Notes under the pieces: model-generated
Told to the model about the DNA's origin: nothing
Databases searched by the model: none
What the model saw: the letters and a program-made list of their open reading frames with translations, nothing else
Assembly (NCBI RefSeq): GCF_008195825.1
Contig: NZ_CP043329.1
Location: 2,356,001 to 2,420,000, forward strand
Direction of reading: 5' to 3'
Source of the DNA: Pedobacter aquae
GTDB lineage: Bacteria > Bacteroidota > Bacteroidia > Sphingobacteriales > Sphingobacteriaceae
Length of the DNA: 64,000 nucleotides
Part shown: piece by piece, positions 36,963-45,785 of the stretch
How positions within the stretch are numbered: position 1 is the stretch's first letter
Layout of the letters: each line of letters starts with the position of its first letter
Translations under genes and position numbers: made by a program

Positions 36963-37867
36963 ATGACTTTTGAAGAGTTTTTTTTAAAAAAGAAAATAGA
37001 CCTGGATAAGCTTCAACAAGCTGATGAAGGTTTATACACTCAATTCAAAAGTCATTTTACGTTAATGGGCGAAAAAAGCTTTGACCATACCAAAAAATAC
37101 TGGTTTAACAAGTTGCGTAAAGATTTTCGTTTATCTGAAGAAGAAGAAATTAAGTTAAAAGCTTTACACCAAAAACCTGCTGCAACGGCTATAAAAGAAG
37201 AAAAAATACCGAAACAGAAGTTGCAACAGCTAAACCCGCAGGTTTTAAACCCAAATTTAAAGCAGCTAGTATAGCACCAAAAGAAACTGAAGAAAAGCAA
37301 GAAGAAAATCCTTCAGCAAACCCAAATGCCATAGAAACAACCGTAGCAAAACCTGCTGGCTTTAAACCCAGATTTAAAGCTGGAGCTACGCCAATAAAAA
37401 GCGAGGAAACTAAAGCAGAAGAACCTATAGCAACTCCTGAAAAAGAGGAAATTAAGCCGGCTGCTCCTCTTGGTTTTAAGCCGAGATTCAAAGCTGGTAC
37501 TACTCCTATAAAAACAGAAGAAACAAATTCTGAGGAACCTATTTCAACTCCTGAACCCGAAGAAAGTAAAACTAACGCTCCTGCTGGTTTTAAACCTAGG
37601 TTTAAGGCTACCAAAACCCCTAATCAACAGGAGGAAATAAAGGAAGAGCCTACAAACATAGAAACAGAAAAAGCTACTGAAACACTAGCTCCAGAAGATA
37701 AGCCTTTAGGCTTCAAACCTAGATTTAAGGCTAAGACAACTACAATTAAAGAAGAAGTTAATATCGAAGAAAACAAGGTTGAAGATATACAAGAAGAATT
37801 TAAAGAGGACAATACTTCAACAGCCAAACCTTTAGGTTTTAAACCCAGATTTAATCAGAATAAGTAG
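36963..37867 (+). pseudogene. GFKPRFKA-repeat protein of unknown function, apparent -1 frameshift
   Basis: As written the frame stops at 37274, but one base added to the A6 run at 37201-37206 opens a frame to the TAG at 37865-37867, giving about 301 aa. The first 65 residues are a conserved-looking domain with GEKSFDHTKKYWFNKLRKDF. The rest is an acidic, Glu/Thr/Pro-rich disordered tail holding six copies of (K/A)P(A/L)GFKP(R/K)FKA, coded at 37232, 37349, 37463, 37577, 37700 and 37826, spaced 38-42 codons. Codon usage differs among the copies while the peptide is kept, which argues for selection on the protein. I recall related Bacteroidota proteins with fewer copies; no function is known to me. 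Confidence 0.8.
37232..37855 (+). repeat. Six-fold coding repeat of the GFKPRFKA motif
   Basis: Repeat cores lie at 37232-37264, 37349-37381, 37463-37495, 37577-37609, 37700-37732 and 37826-37855, each 30-33 bases, with spacings of 117, 114, 114, 123 and 126 bases, all multiples of three. The linkers differ in sequence but stay acidic. The antisense strand shows an apparent ALNLGLKPxG repeat, which is only the complement. Confidence 0.9.
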
Positions 37868-38127
37868 AAATTTACTTGTAAAATAGCTTCGTACTTCCCT
37901 AATAACAAAACTTACAAATGGGGTTTAAGTTGACCTCTTTTTATATCTTAACCCAGCTCTGAAAACTCTGCTAGCTTAGTGGTTGAGAAATACTAGCATA
38001 TTCTAAGATTTTAAAAAATCAACTTATCACATAATATAATTAAAAACATCTATAAGATATTATTACGTAAAAATAAAAAGATTAAAAACATCTTATTTTT
38101 ACTATTTTTGTTTAAATAGAAAGTATT
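37868..38127. other. AT-rich intergenic stretch before the DUF4143 ATPase gene
   Basis: No gene or RNA is recognised. It holds a 13-base direct repeat, ATTAAAAACATCT, at about 38039 and 38081, 42 bases apart, and a TATTTTTG -7-like box at 38103-38110, seventeen bases before the next ATG. The repeats may be an operator for that gene. Confidence 0.5.
38103..38110 (+). promoter_or_regulatory. Candidate -7 box TATTTTTG
   Basis: Matches TAnnTTTG and sits 17 bases before the ATG at 38128. No clear -33 TTTG; the direct repeat ATTAAAAACATCT occupies that area. Confidence 0.3.
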
Positions 38128-39576
38128 ATGGGTAAAATTAATCTTATTCCGACAGAGAAAATAATTGAGAGATTACGTTATGAAAATCCTTGGTGGGTTA
38201 ATAAGAGCATCCCTGAGATGTACAGTTCTATGGCTAAGCGCCTATATTTTAACTTGTTTTATCCATACGTAATTGAAAAAAATATTCGTAGAGCTTTAGT
38301 ATTAATGGGTCCTAGGCGGGTGGGCAAAACAGTCATGTTATTTCATAGTATTCAAGAATTATTAGCAGAAAATATAAATCCACAAAAGATATTTTTTATT
38401 GGTATCGATAATCCTATTTATGTTCATTTAAGTTTAGAAGATATACTAAATCTATGTAAACAATCTCTTCATCTTGAAAATCTTAATCATTGTTATATCT
38501 TCTTTGATGAAATACAATATCTTAAAGATTGGGAACGCCACCTTAAAGTGTTAGTTGACTCTTATCCTGAAACTAAATTTATAGTATCAGGTTCTGCAGC
38601 AGCGGCTTTAAAATGGCACAGTACTGAAAGTGGCGCAGGAAGATTTACTGATTTTATGCTCCCTCCTCTAACCTTTCAAGAGTATATACATCTAAAGAAA
38701 ATGAATCATCTTATTTATGATGGACATATAAGTTACGGTGATAATCAAATTCCATATTGTCTTACACACGATATTAAAACTTTAAATAAAGAATTTGTTC
38801 ATTACCTCAATTTTGGCGGATACCCTGAAGTAGTGTTAAGTGAAAAGATCCAGAGCGACATGGGTAGATATGTAAAAAATGATATTGTTGATAAAGTATT
38901 GCTGCGTGATTTACCAAGTTTATATGGTATTAAAGACGTTCAAGAATTAAATCGCTTTTTCACATATCTGGCTTATAATACAGGAAACGAATTTTCTTAT
39001 GAAACCATGAGTAAAGAAAGTAGCATACAAAAAGACACATTAAAAAAGTATCTAGAATATTTAGAAGCTGCTTTCCTTATTAAGGTTTTAAATAAAGTAG
39101 ATATAAATGCAAAGCGTTTAAAACGTATAACTAGTTTCAAAGTTTATTTAACAAATTCCTCTTTAAGAACAGCTTTATTCTCTCCTATTAATGAAACTGA
39201 TACTGAAATGGGTAATATGGTTGAGACAGTAGTATTATCTCAATGGATGCATAGAGAAAAATTAGACCTAACTTATGCTAGATGGAAAGAAGGTAGAAGC
39301 GAAGGAGAAGTGGATTTAGTATTAGTTGATGATAGGAAATTTAAACCAGTTTGGGGAGTAGAAATAAAGTGGAGTAATAGATATTTTGACAAGCCAAAAG
39401 AGTTAAAAAGCTTAATTAATTTCTGTAAAAGTAACAACATTCAGAAAGCCTTAGTTACTTCAATTGATCAATCGGGATTAAAACATATTGAAGATTTAGC
39501 ATTTTCATTTTTACCAGTATCTGTATACAGTTATAACATAGGCAACATCACTTTAAAAATGAAAAATGCTACTTAA
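38128..39576 (+). CDS. AAA+ ATPase with DUF4143 C-terminal domain
   Basis: 482 aa. The P-loop is MGPRRVGKTVM near residue 59, Walker B is CYIFFDEIQYLKDWERHLK, and sensor-1 is FIVSGSAAAALK. The C-terminal half is a DUF4143 domain with a winged-helix-like middle (YETMSKESSIQKDTLKKYL) and a nuclease-fold-like end: EGEVDLVLVDD, WGVEIKWSN. That last E-V-D...E-I-K pattern resembles a PD-(D/E)xK core. These proteins are widespread and sporadic; their cellular role is not established. It stands alone with a long AT-rich upstream region, which fits an accessory gene. Confidence 0.85.
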   Translation: MGKINLIPTEKIIERLRYENPWWVNKSIPEMYSSMAKRLYFNLFYPYVIEKNIRRALVLMGPRRVGKTVMLFHSIQELLAENINPQKIFFIGIDNPIYVHLSLEDILNLCKQSLHLENLNHCYIFFDEIQYLKDWERHLKVLVDSYPETKFIVSGSAAAALKWHSTESGAGRFTDFMLPPLTFQEYIHLKKMNHLIYDGHISYGDNQIPYCLTHDIKTLNKEFVHYLNFGGYPEVVLSEKIQSDMGRYVKNDIVDKVLLRDLPSLYGIKDVQELNRFFTYLAYNTGNEFSYETMSKESSIQKDTLKKYLEYLEAAFLIKVLNKVDINAKRLKRITSFKVYLTNSSLRTALFSPINETDTEMGNMVETVVLSQWMHREKLDLTYARWKEGRSEGEVDLVLVDDRKFKPVWGVEIKWSNRYFDKPKELKSLINFCKSNNIQKALVTSIDQSGLKHIEDLAFSFLPVSVYSYNIGNITLKMKNAT

Positions 39577-39617
39577 ACTGAAAGTTAAGATAACTAGGAC
39601 AGACGATGATGTTCTTT

Positions 39618-40277
39618 TTAAAAATACGGCTTCAATACCTTAATCCAAATATCATATCCCTTTTGGTTCATGTGTAAATTATCTTGGATAAAAATATCTT
39701 GTTGTACCTTACCATTTTCAGCTAGCATGGCTTGGTAAACATCAATAAAATCTGTTGCGGGTTGCGAGCTTAAAAAAAATTTGATTTTAGCGTTAGCATC
39801 TTGAAAAGCAGCATCAAATCTTTCTCTGCTGATGCTTGGTTTAATAGAGATATAAGAAATTCTAGCTTTTGGGATTTGCTTTCTAATCAGATTAAATAGG
39901 ATTTTGAACCTATCTACCGTAACATCAACACTTGCTCCGCTGGCAATATCATTTTCTCCACTATAAATAAAAATATGCTTTGGCTGATAAGGAAAAATAA
40001 TATCATCGGCATAATAAATAGCATCAGCTAAATTTGAGCCTCCAAATCCACGATTGATAGCTCCATAAGCTTTAAAGACATTTTCTAAATCTTTCCATAA
40101 TCTTAAGGAAGAACTTCCTACAAAGAGTACAGCATTTTTTTGAGGAAAACGAAGCGAGTCTTGCTTTTTGTATTGCGCTATCTCTTTATAAAAGGGAGCT
40201 TTAGCAGGCTGAGCTTGTATAATACCTCCCGAAAATAAGAAAGCAATAACCAATAAGAACTTTAAAAAATGTTTCAT
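39618..40277 (-). CDS. Secreted SGNH/GDSL-family hydrolase
   Basis: 219 aa with a signal peptide (residues 1-22, ending IIQAQ). SGNH blocks are visible: the Ser in FVGSSSLRLW (block I), Gly in NRGFGGSNL (block II), Asn in YSGENDIASG (block III), and Asp/His in DNLHMNQKGY (block V). Members are esterases or acetyl-esterases. It ends a minus-strand run with the esterase, GH3 and GH144-like genes, so removal of acyl groups from a glycan substrate is a reasonable inference. Confidence 0.88.
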   Translation of the reverse strand: MKHFLKFLLVIAFLFSGGIIQAQPAKAPFYKEIAQYKKQDSLRFPQKNAVLFVGSSSLRLWKDLENVFKAYGAINRGFGGSNLADAIYYADDIIFPYQPKHIFIYSGENDIASGASVDVTVDRFKILFNLIRKQIPKARISYISIKPSISRERFDAAFQDANAKIKFFLSSQPATDFIDVYQAMLAENGKVQQDIFIQDNLHMNQKGYDIWIKVLKPYF

Positions 40278-40282
40278 CAGTA

Positions 40283-41062
40283 TTATTTTTTATGCGAAAA
40301 CAACCAAGGCAGAAGTTCTGGTTCTTTGAAAGCAGGATCCCAGCTGTTATGGTTGGCATCCGGGTAAACCGTATATTTTGGGTTAGCGCCTAAACGTTTC
40401 AATTCCTCATGTATCAATAAAGAAAATTCTGGTATCACAACATCGTCTTTTGCGCCATGAAAAATCCATAAATTAACTTTATGAGCGTATTTTCTAACAT
40501 TTTTCACATGGTCTCCGCCGCAAATGGCAAAAGCTGCTGCAAATGTATTGGGCTGCCTACGTAATAGTTCATAAGTTCCCATTCCACCCATAGATAAGCC
40601 TCCTACGTAAAATCTATCTTCATCTAAATAAGCTAATTTTTTAAGTTCTTTTAAATAAGCCAACAGCAAAGACATGGCTTTAGTAGGCTTACCACCTTGC
40701 TGAAAGTTGAAATGCCTTTTACCTTTTTCTTTATCTGTAACAATGTTCACATTGGCCCAGTAGCTATCTTTAGAACACTGCGGAAAAACCACAATAGCAG
40801 GAAATTCATCCTGCTTTTCTAAAAATAATTTAGAGCCATGTATCAGCTGACTTTTATTGTTATTTCCGCTCTCGCCACGACCATGTAAAAACAGTACGAG
40901 TGGATATTTCTTTGTAGCATCAAAATTTTTAGGATACAAAACCCTCACTGGCAAAGTATCTCCTTTATAGATAAAAGTTTCATCCTTAAACTTAGAAATA
41001 TCCTGAGCTTTCATTTCAAAACTCAGGACAACCAATAATAATATGCTACTTAAAATTCTCAT
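40283..41062 (-). CDS. Secreted alpha/beta-hydrolase (feruloyl-esterase/dienelactone-hydrolase-like)
   Basis: 259 aa with a signal peptide. It has the oxyanion-loop LFLHGRGESGNN, the nucleophile elbow GGLSMGGMG (Ser), an Asp in FHGAKDDVV, and the catalytic His in DANHNSWD. The pattern is that of prolyl-oligopeptidase-like esterases found in polysaccharide loci. Its ATG overlaps the GH3 stop (TAATG), so it is translated in coupling with the beta-glucosidase, five bases before the SGNH gene. Confidence 0.87.
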   Translation of the reverse strand: MRILSSILLLVVLSFEMKAQDISKFKDETFIYKGDTLPVRVLYPKNFDATKKYPLVLFLHGRGESGNNNKSQLIHGSKLFLEKQDEFPAIVVFPQCSKDSYWANVNIVTDKEKGKRHFNFQQGGKPTKAMSLLLAYLKELKKLAYLDEDRFYVGGLSMGGMGTYELLRRQPNTFAAAFAICGGDHVKNVRKYAHKVNLWIFHGAKDDVVIPEFSLLIHEELKRLGANPKYTVYPDANHNSWDPAFKEPELLPWLFSHKK

Positions 41063-43386
41063 TATTCTAATTTAAAATCGGCAGATTTTACGTTTGCTGA
41101 GCTATTGCCTACAAAAATTTTAAAATCGCCAGGCTCTGCTACAAAATCTAAATTACTATTATAAAATTTCAAATCTTCCTCGCTTAAAGTAAAGGTAAGA
41201 TTTTTAGTTTCGCCAGCTTTTAAATACACTTTTTGGAAACCCTTAAGCTCTTTAACCGGTCTGGTTATAGAACCTACCAAATCTCTAATGTATAATTGTA
41301 CAACTTCTGCGCCATCTACTTTACCTGTATTTTTTACGCTTACGCTGATATTGATTTTCTCGCCAGAACGTAAGGTAGTTTTATCTAATACAGGCGCTTG
41401 AATATCAAAAGTTGTGTAGCTTAAACCATACCCGAAAGGATAAAGTGGCTCGTTACTTACATCTAAATAATTTGATTTAAACTTGGTAAACCATTTACCT
41501 TCTGCTAATGGCCTACCAGTATTTTTATGATTATAATACAAAGGAATTTGCCCAATATTTTGAGGGAAAGTAGCGGTTAATTTACCTGACGGGTTAACAT
41601 CGCCAAATAAAACATCGGCGATAGCCAAACCTGTTTCTGTACCACCAAACCAAGTGTTTAGGATAGCAGGAACGTTCTTTTCTTCCCAACTTAAATCTAA
41701 AGGCCGGCCTGTAAACAATACCAGTACCACAGGTTTACCTGTTTTAACCAATTCTTCTAAAAGCTCTCTTTGTATTTTTGGGATTTGGATATCTGTTCTG
41801 CTAGAACTTTCTCCGCTCATTTCAGAGCTTTCACCTAAAGCGGCAACAATAACATCGGCTTTTTTAGCAATAGCAAGGGCTTCTTGTAAAACCTGCTCTT
41901 TTGGGCGATTGTCTCTTGGGATTTCTCTGCCAAACATGGTTGCTCTGGCTTGATAGGCTGCATCTTCAATTAAATTAGAACCTAAAGCATGGAGAATTTT
42001 CACTTGTGGACCAGCAACTTGCTGTAAACCGTCTTTTACCGAAACAGCTTTAGCTAAATCTGTTGAAACGCTCCAAGTGCCTGGCATATTCACACGGCTA
42101 TCTGCCAAAGGACCAATTAAAGCAATAGTTCCTGTTCTTTTTAAAGGTAAAACAGCATTTACCTGTCCAGCGATAGCTGTATTTTTAAGGAGCACAAAAC
42201 TTTTAGCCGCTACTTCGCGGGCAAATTTTCTATTTTCTGCTGTAAAAAGGGTTGTTTTAGCTCTTTCCTCGTTGCAATAACGGTAAGGGTCATCAAACAA
42301 ACCTAATTTATATTTAGCTTCTAAAATCAATCTGCAAGCTCTGTTGATATCAGCTTCAGAAACTTTACCTTCGTCTAAAGATTTCTTCAAAGTTGTTAAG
42401 AAACCTTCGCCCACCATATCCATATCTACACCAGCTTTTACCGCTTTGGCTGATACTTCTTGTAAGTTACCTATACCATGGTCTATCATTTCATTGATAG
42501 CAGTATAATCTGTTACAACTAAGCCATCAAATTTCCAATCTTTACGTAATAAATCAGTTAATAACCATTGGTTTGCCGATGCTGGTACACCATCAATCTC
42601 GTTAAAAGATGTCATCACACTTCCTGCTCCCGCTTCTATGGCAGCTTTATAAGGAGGCATAAACTCGTTATACATCCTCACTTTACTCATATCTACGGTG
42701 TTATAATCTCTTCCGGCTTCGCCTGCTCCATAAAGGGCAAAATGCTTTACACAAGCCATTAAGGTATTGTATTTAGCTAAATCATCGCCTTGGTAGCCTT
42801 TAACCATAGCTCTGGCTATTTCTGCTCCTAAAAAAGGGTCTTCACCATTACCTTCAGAAACACGGCCCCAACGTGGGTCTCTGGAAATATCTACCATTGG
42901 TGAAAAAGTCCAATTGATACCATCTGCAGAAGCCTCTTCTGCTGCTATACGAGCTGTTTTTTCTATCAAAGGCATATCCCAAGTGGCTGATAAGCCTAGT
43001 GGAATAGGGAAAGTTGTTTTATAACCATGTATCACGTCTAACCCAAAAATTAAAGGAATTTTTAGACGAGTGTTGTTAACGGCAAGTTCTTGAACTTTTC
43101 TAATTCTAGCTGGCGTAGTTAAGCTAAAAAAACCGCCTACTTCGCCATGTTTTACTTTAGTTTCTAAATCAGAATTTCCGGTAGTACCTGTAATGGCTTC
43201 GCCACCTGTTAATAAATTTAGCTGACCAATCTTTTCTTCGATGGTCATTTTAGACATTAAATCACTGATAAAGACATCCATTTTATTTTGTGGACGGCTT
43301 TGTATATTTTTTTGTTGTGCACATGCTGTTAATATGGTAACACAACATGCGGTAAGGGCTAATAGAATAAAAAACTTGTTCTTCAT
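41062..43386 (-). CDS. bglX: Glycoside hydrolase family 3 beta-glucosidase (BglX-like)
   Basis: 774 aa from the ATG at 43386, which begins a lipoprotein-like signal (LTAC); an in-frame ATG at 43473 overlaps the upstream gene and is rejected. GH3 N-domain motifs: IPLIFGLDVIHGYKTTFPIP, WGRVSEGNGEDP, CVKHFALYGAGEAGRDYN, and the nucleophile Asp in GLVVTDYTAI. Then come the GH3 C-domain (VLFTGRPLDLSWE) and a fibronectin III-like end (GLSYTTF...VQLYIRD). It would act in the periplasm on oligosaccharides. With a GH144-like enzyme next to it, beta-1,2-linked gluco-oligosaccharides are a candidate substrate. Confidence 0.93.
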   Translation of the reverse strand: MKNKFFILLALTACCVTILTACAQQKNIQSRPQNKMDVFISDLMSKMTIEEKIGQLNLLTGGEAITGTTGNSDLETKVKHGEVGGFFSLTTPARIRKVQELAVNNTRLKIPLIFGLDVIHGYKTTFPIPLGLSATWDMPLIEKTARIAAEEASADGINWTFSPMVDISRDPRWGRVSEGNGEDPFLGAEIARAMVKGYQGDDLAKYNTLMACVKHFALYGAGEAGRDYNTVDMSKVRMYNEFMPPYKAAIEAGAGSVMTSFNEIDGVPASANQWLLTDLLRKDWKFDGLVVTDYTAINEMIDHGIGNLQEVSAKAVKAGVDMDMVGEGFLTTLKKSLDEGKVSEADINRACRLILEAKYKLGLFDDPYRYCNEERAKTTLFTAENRKFAREVAAKSFVLLKNTAIAGQVNAVLPLKRTGTIALIGPLADSRVNMPGTWSVSTDLAKAVSVKDGLQQVAGPQVKILHALGSNLIEDAAYQARATMFGREIPRDNRPKEQVLQEALAIAKKADVIVAALGESSEMSGESSSRTDIQIPKIQRELLEELVKTGKPVVLVLFTGRPLDLSWEEKNVPAILNTWFGGTETGLAIADVLFGDVNPSGKLTATFPQNIGQIPLYYNHKNTGRPLAEGKWFTKFKSNYLDVSNEPLYPFGYGLSYTTFDIQAPVLDKTTLRSGEKINISVSVKNTGKVDGAEVVQLYIRDLVGSITRPVKELKGFQKVYLKAGETKNLTFTLSEEDLKFYNSNLDFVAEPGDFKIFVGNSSANVKSADFKLE

Positions 43387-43391
43387 GGTAA

Positions 43392-44750
43392 TTAATTTGA
43401 TATATACGGACTTTGGAAACCTAGTTTCTTTAAACCTGCTTGCACTTCTGGGGCTTTCATAAATAAATTCCATAGTAAACCGCTGCGATGATTTTCTAAC
43501 ATCACTACTATTGGACCTTGGTCTATACCTAAATATCTTTTTGGATACCAGTTTGCTGATTCAGAAAAAGCATCGTAAAAGCCATATTTTCCCCATACTT
43601 TATCGCCTAAATTCTCGTACCAATGGCGCATAGCTTTTAAAGACTCTTCTGGTGTATAAGGAAAAGAAGACAAAGCCGCTGTTGGCGAGATTACGCCTAA
43701 ATCTCTGTTAATGGTATGACCGGCATAGCCGTTTACAGAATAACTAGCGGTTAAACCCCAACTATTTTCGCCATAACCTTTAAATCCTTTTGGGTTTGCT
43801 ACACCATAATCTCTCATAGCTAAAGTGTGGTTTCTATTCTGCTGCCAATAATCTGCATATTGGTCTTTTAAGCCTTTCGGGTTTAAACCTAGGTAAGAAT
43901 AATGTGCCCAAAATAATGGTCCTACACTATTTTTCTCTCCTTGATGGTCTAATGTAATTTGATGACCATAAACACTAACATTTGTTTTGATGGCTCCGTT
44001 TCTTGCCCATCCTTCGTGGTAAACTTCTGCCGGGATTGGATATGTAGGAGACGATGCCCCAAGCACATACATAATTAAACATTCATTATATCCTTTTACA
44101 GGGAAATTCATTTGCCAAGCGTAATTTGGCGACCAATGCCAATACAATACGTTTTGGTTGTTTCTGTAAAAGTTAAAATCTATTTCTTTCCAAAGCTGGT
44201 CTGCCTTAGCGGCTAAAGCTTTTTCTTGTGTATTTCCTGATTTAAAGTATTCTCTGATACAAATAAGAGATTGCGCAATAAAAGAAGTTTCTACCAAATC
44301 GCCACCATCATCTTTTGTAGAAAAAGGTTTGGTTTTACCGGTTTCACCCTCCATCCAGTGTGGCCAAGCGCCATGAAAACGGTCTGCTTTTTCTAAGAAA
44401 TTAAGTATTTTTTCTAGTCGGGCTGTACCTTCTAATTTGGTTATATAGCCCCTATCAATAGCGCTAATAATAGCCATAAGGCCAAAACCTGTAGCGCCTG
44501 TGGCAACCACATTTCTATCGTTTTGTGGATAATAATTATCTAAGTGAATTCGCTCTCTACCGGCTCCAGAGTTTGGTTCTGCACCATCCCAGAAATATTG
44601 AAAGGTTTGTTTTTGAACCAAATCTATCAATTGTTCATCACTTAATTTATTTTGATTTTCTAAAGGGGTATTCACGATTTTCTTACCATTGCTACATCCC
44701 GAAAGGACAATAACAACAGTAGCTAGGGCAGATAAAAAGGGTTTTAACAT
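43392..44750 (-). CDS. Glucoamylase-family (PF10091) lipoprotein, probable GH144 beta-1,2-glucanase
   Basis: 452 aa; lipobox VLSGC after the signal. The (alpha/alpha)6-barrel family features are QTFQYFWDGAEPNSGAGRER, VATGATGFGLMAIISAIDRG, FHGAWPHWMEGETG, and GGDLVETSFIAQSL (an acidic active-site stretch), plus ENSWGLTASYSVNGYAGH. This Pfam family covers GH144, whose characterised members cleave beta-1,2-glucan; older annotations call it glucoamylase. The assignment to GH144 is from memory of the family and would need a CAZy search. It sits between LamG and GH3 genes in the polysaccharide locus. Confidence 0.85.
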   Translation of the reverse strand: MLKPFLSALATVVIVLSGCSNGKKIVNTPLENQNKLSDEQLIDLVQKQTFQYFWDGAEPNSGAGRERIHLDNYYPQNDRNVVATGATGFGLMAIISAIDRGYITKLEGTARLEKILNFLEKADRFHGAWPHWMEGETGKTKPFSTKDDGGDLVETSFIAQSLICIREYFKSGNTQEKALAAKADQLWKEIDFNFYRNNQNVLYWHWSPNYAWQMNFPVKGYNECLIMYVLGASSPTYPIPAEVYHEGWARNGAIKTNVSVYGHQITLDHQGEKNSVGPLFWAHYSYLGLNPKGLKDQYADYWQQNRNHTLAMRDYGVANPKGFKGYGENSWGLTASYSVNGYAGHTINRDLGVISPTAALSSFPYTPEESLKAMRHWYENLGDKVWGKYGFYDAFSESANWYPKRYLGIDQGPIVVMLENHRSGLLWNLFMKAPEVQAGLKKLGFQSPYISN

Positions 44751-44825
44751 GATATCATTTTTACGTCTTCACTTGATCTAAAAGGCAGAATTATATTTTA
44801 AAGAGATTAAAAATTTGTCAGCAGA

Positions 44826-44852
44826 GCGAAGCTGGATTTTTACCAGCTCCGC
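44826..44852. terminator. Hairpin between the LamG and GH144-like genes
   Basis: GCGAAGCTGG and CCAGCTCCGC pair (two internal mismatches) around an ATTTTTA loop, 27 bases after the LamG gene stop. It lacks a clear T-run on the minus strand, so partial termination or mRNA stabilisation is likelier than a full stop. Confidence 0.4.
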
Positions 44853-44879
44853 CCATTATGACAAACTAACCCAACCTAT

Positions 44880-45773
44880 TTATTTGTTTGCTTTACCTAA
44901 ATTATATAAAGCTCTGATGTGTGCATCTGGCAAAGCCCTATTGTACACTCTTATTTCATCTATTTGGCCAACCATATTAGCAAAAGAAGCATCAGTACCA
45001 ATGGTTTTACCTGGTATAGTATTATAGTTACCACCAATAATAATTTCTCCTGGCTCATAAGATCTAAATAAATTATTACCTACACCTCTATTATTAAAAG
45101 AACCCACATTTACACCATCAGCCCACATATTAAATACACCAGTAGTAGTTTCATATTTGAGTACTAGGTGTGTCCACTTATCGGCGCCAATGGTTGGCGA
45201 TAAAGTATTATTTAAATTATCTTGAGAACCGCCACCTACAGTAGTAAACCTTGGGTTCATTCTTAAAGTAGTAGTATTAGTAGCAGGAAAACTCTGGGTA
45301 TTTAACCTAAAATCTAAACTTCCGTTAAAAATACCCGGTCTGGCAATTTGGAAAATCATGGTTCTTTTAGAACCGTTATTGGTAATTTTAATCCACTGAC
45401 TAAGCGTAAAACTTTTTAGTGAGTCTGATTTAAATGCATTAATTTGAGTTGCATAGTACAGATAACCACTGTTTAAGCTGATAGCTTTACCTCTTACGCC
45501 ACCATCAACAAAAGAATCGTTTGATGTTTGGGTTGGCGCTGTATTACTTTTCACTTCGTTTTTGGTATCATCAAAAGACCAATAAGCTACCAAGTTTCGA
45601 GGAAAAATCTCATCTGAGCTTGTATAACCATCTATTTTTCCTTCATAATCTGCCGGATTTACGTCTGGCAGATTATTAGGGTTACCATCCTTCTCGCAAG
45701 AAGATAGCAGACCAAGACCTATTAGTGCACTTAGCATTAATTTTCCTGATATATATGTTTTAAAAAATTTCAT
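44880..45773 (-). CDS. LamG/concanavalin-like lectin-fold lipoprotein
   Basis: 297 aa. The lipobox LLSSC predicts a lipid anchor, and the following acidic Asn/Pro-rich linker is typical of surface-exposed Bacteroidota lipoproteins. Residues about 60-290 form a LamG-like jelly roll: VAYWSFDDT, FTLSQWIKI, KWTHLVLKYETTTGVFNMWADG, and the closing QIDEIRVYNRALPDAHIRALYN. It lies 12 bases downstream of susD, the place where surface glycan-binding proteins are usually encoded, so it probably helps capture the substrate. Direct hydrolytic activity is not indicated. Confidence 0.85.
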   Translation of the reverse strand: MKFFKTYISGKLMLSALIGLGLLSSCEKDGNPNNLPDVNPADYEGKIDGYTSSDEIFPRNLVAYWSFDDTKNEVKSNTAPTQTSNDSFVDGGVRGKAISLNSGYLYYATQINAFKSDSLKSFTLSQWIKITNNGSKRTMIFQIARPGIFNGSLDFRLNTQSFPATNTTTLRMNPRFTTVGGGSQDNLNNTLSPTIGADKWTHLVLKYETTTGVFNMWADGVNVGSFNNRGVGNNLFRSYEPGEIIIGGNYNTIPGKTIGTDASFANMVGQIDEIRVYNRALPDAHIRALYNLGKANK

Positions 45774-45785
45774 ATCCTTATAAGA

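Noticed and set aside
37189-37827. Antisense open frames with an ALNLGLKPxG repeat
   Set aside because: They are the complement of the GFKPRFKA coding repeats; the plus strand has the conserved N-terminal domain, the codon-level variation and the regular spacing.
37232-37855. Regularly spaced repeats resembling a CRISPR array
   Set aside because: Spacings are multiples of three, repeats diverge synonymously, and no cas gene is present; they are coding.
43387-43473. Longer N-terminus of the GH3 enzyme
   Set aside because: It overlaps the end of the GH144-like gene and precedes the real signal peptide.
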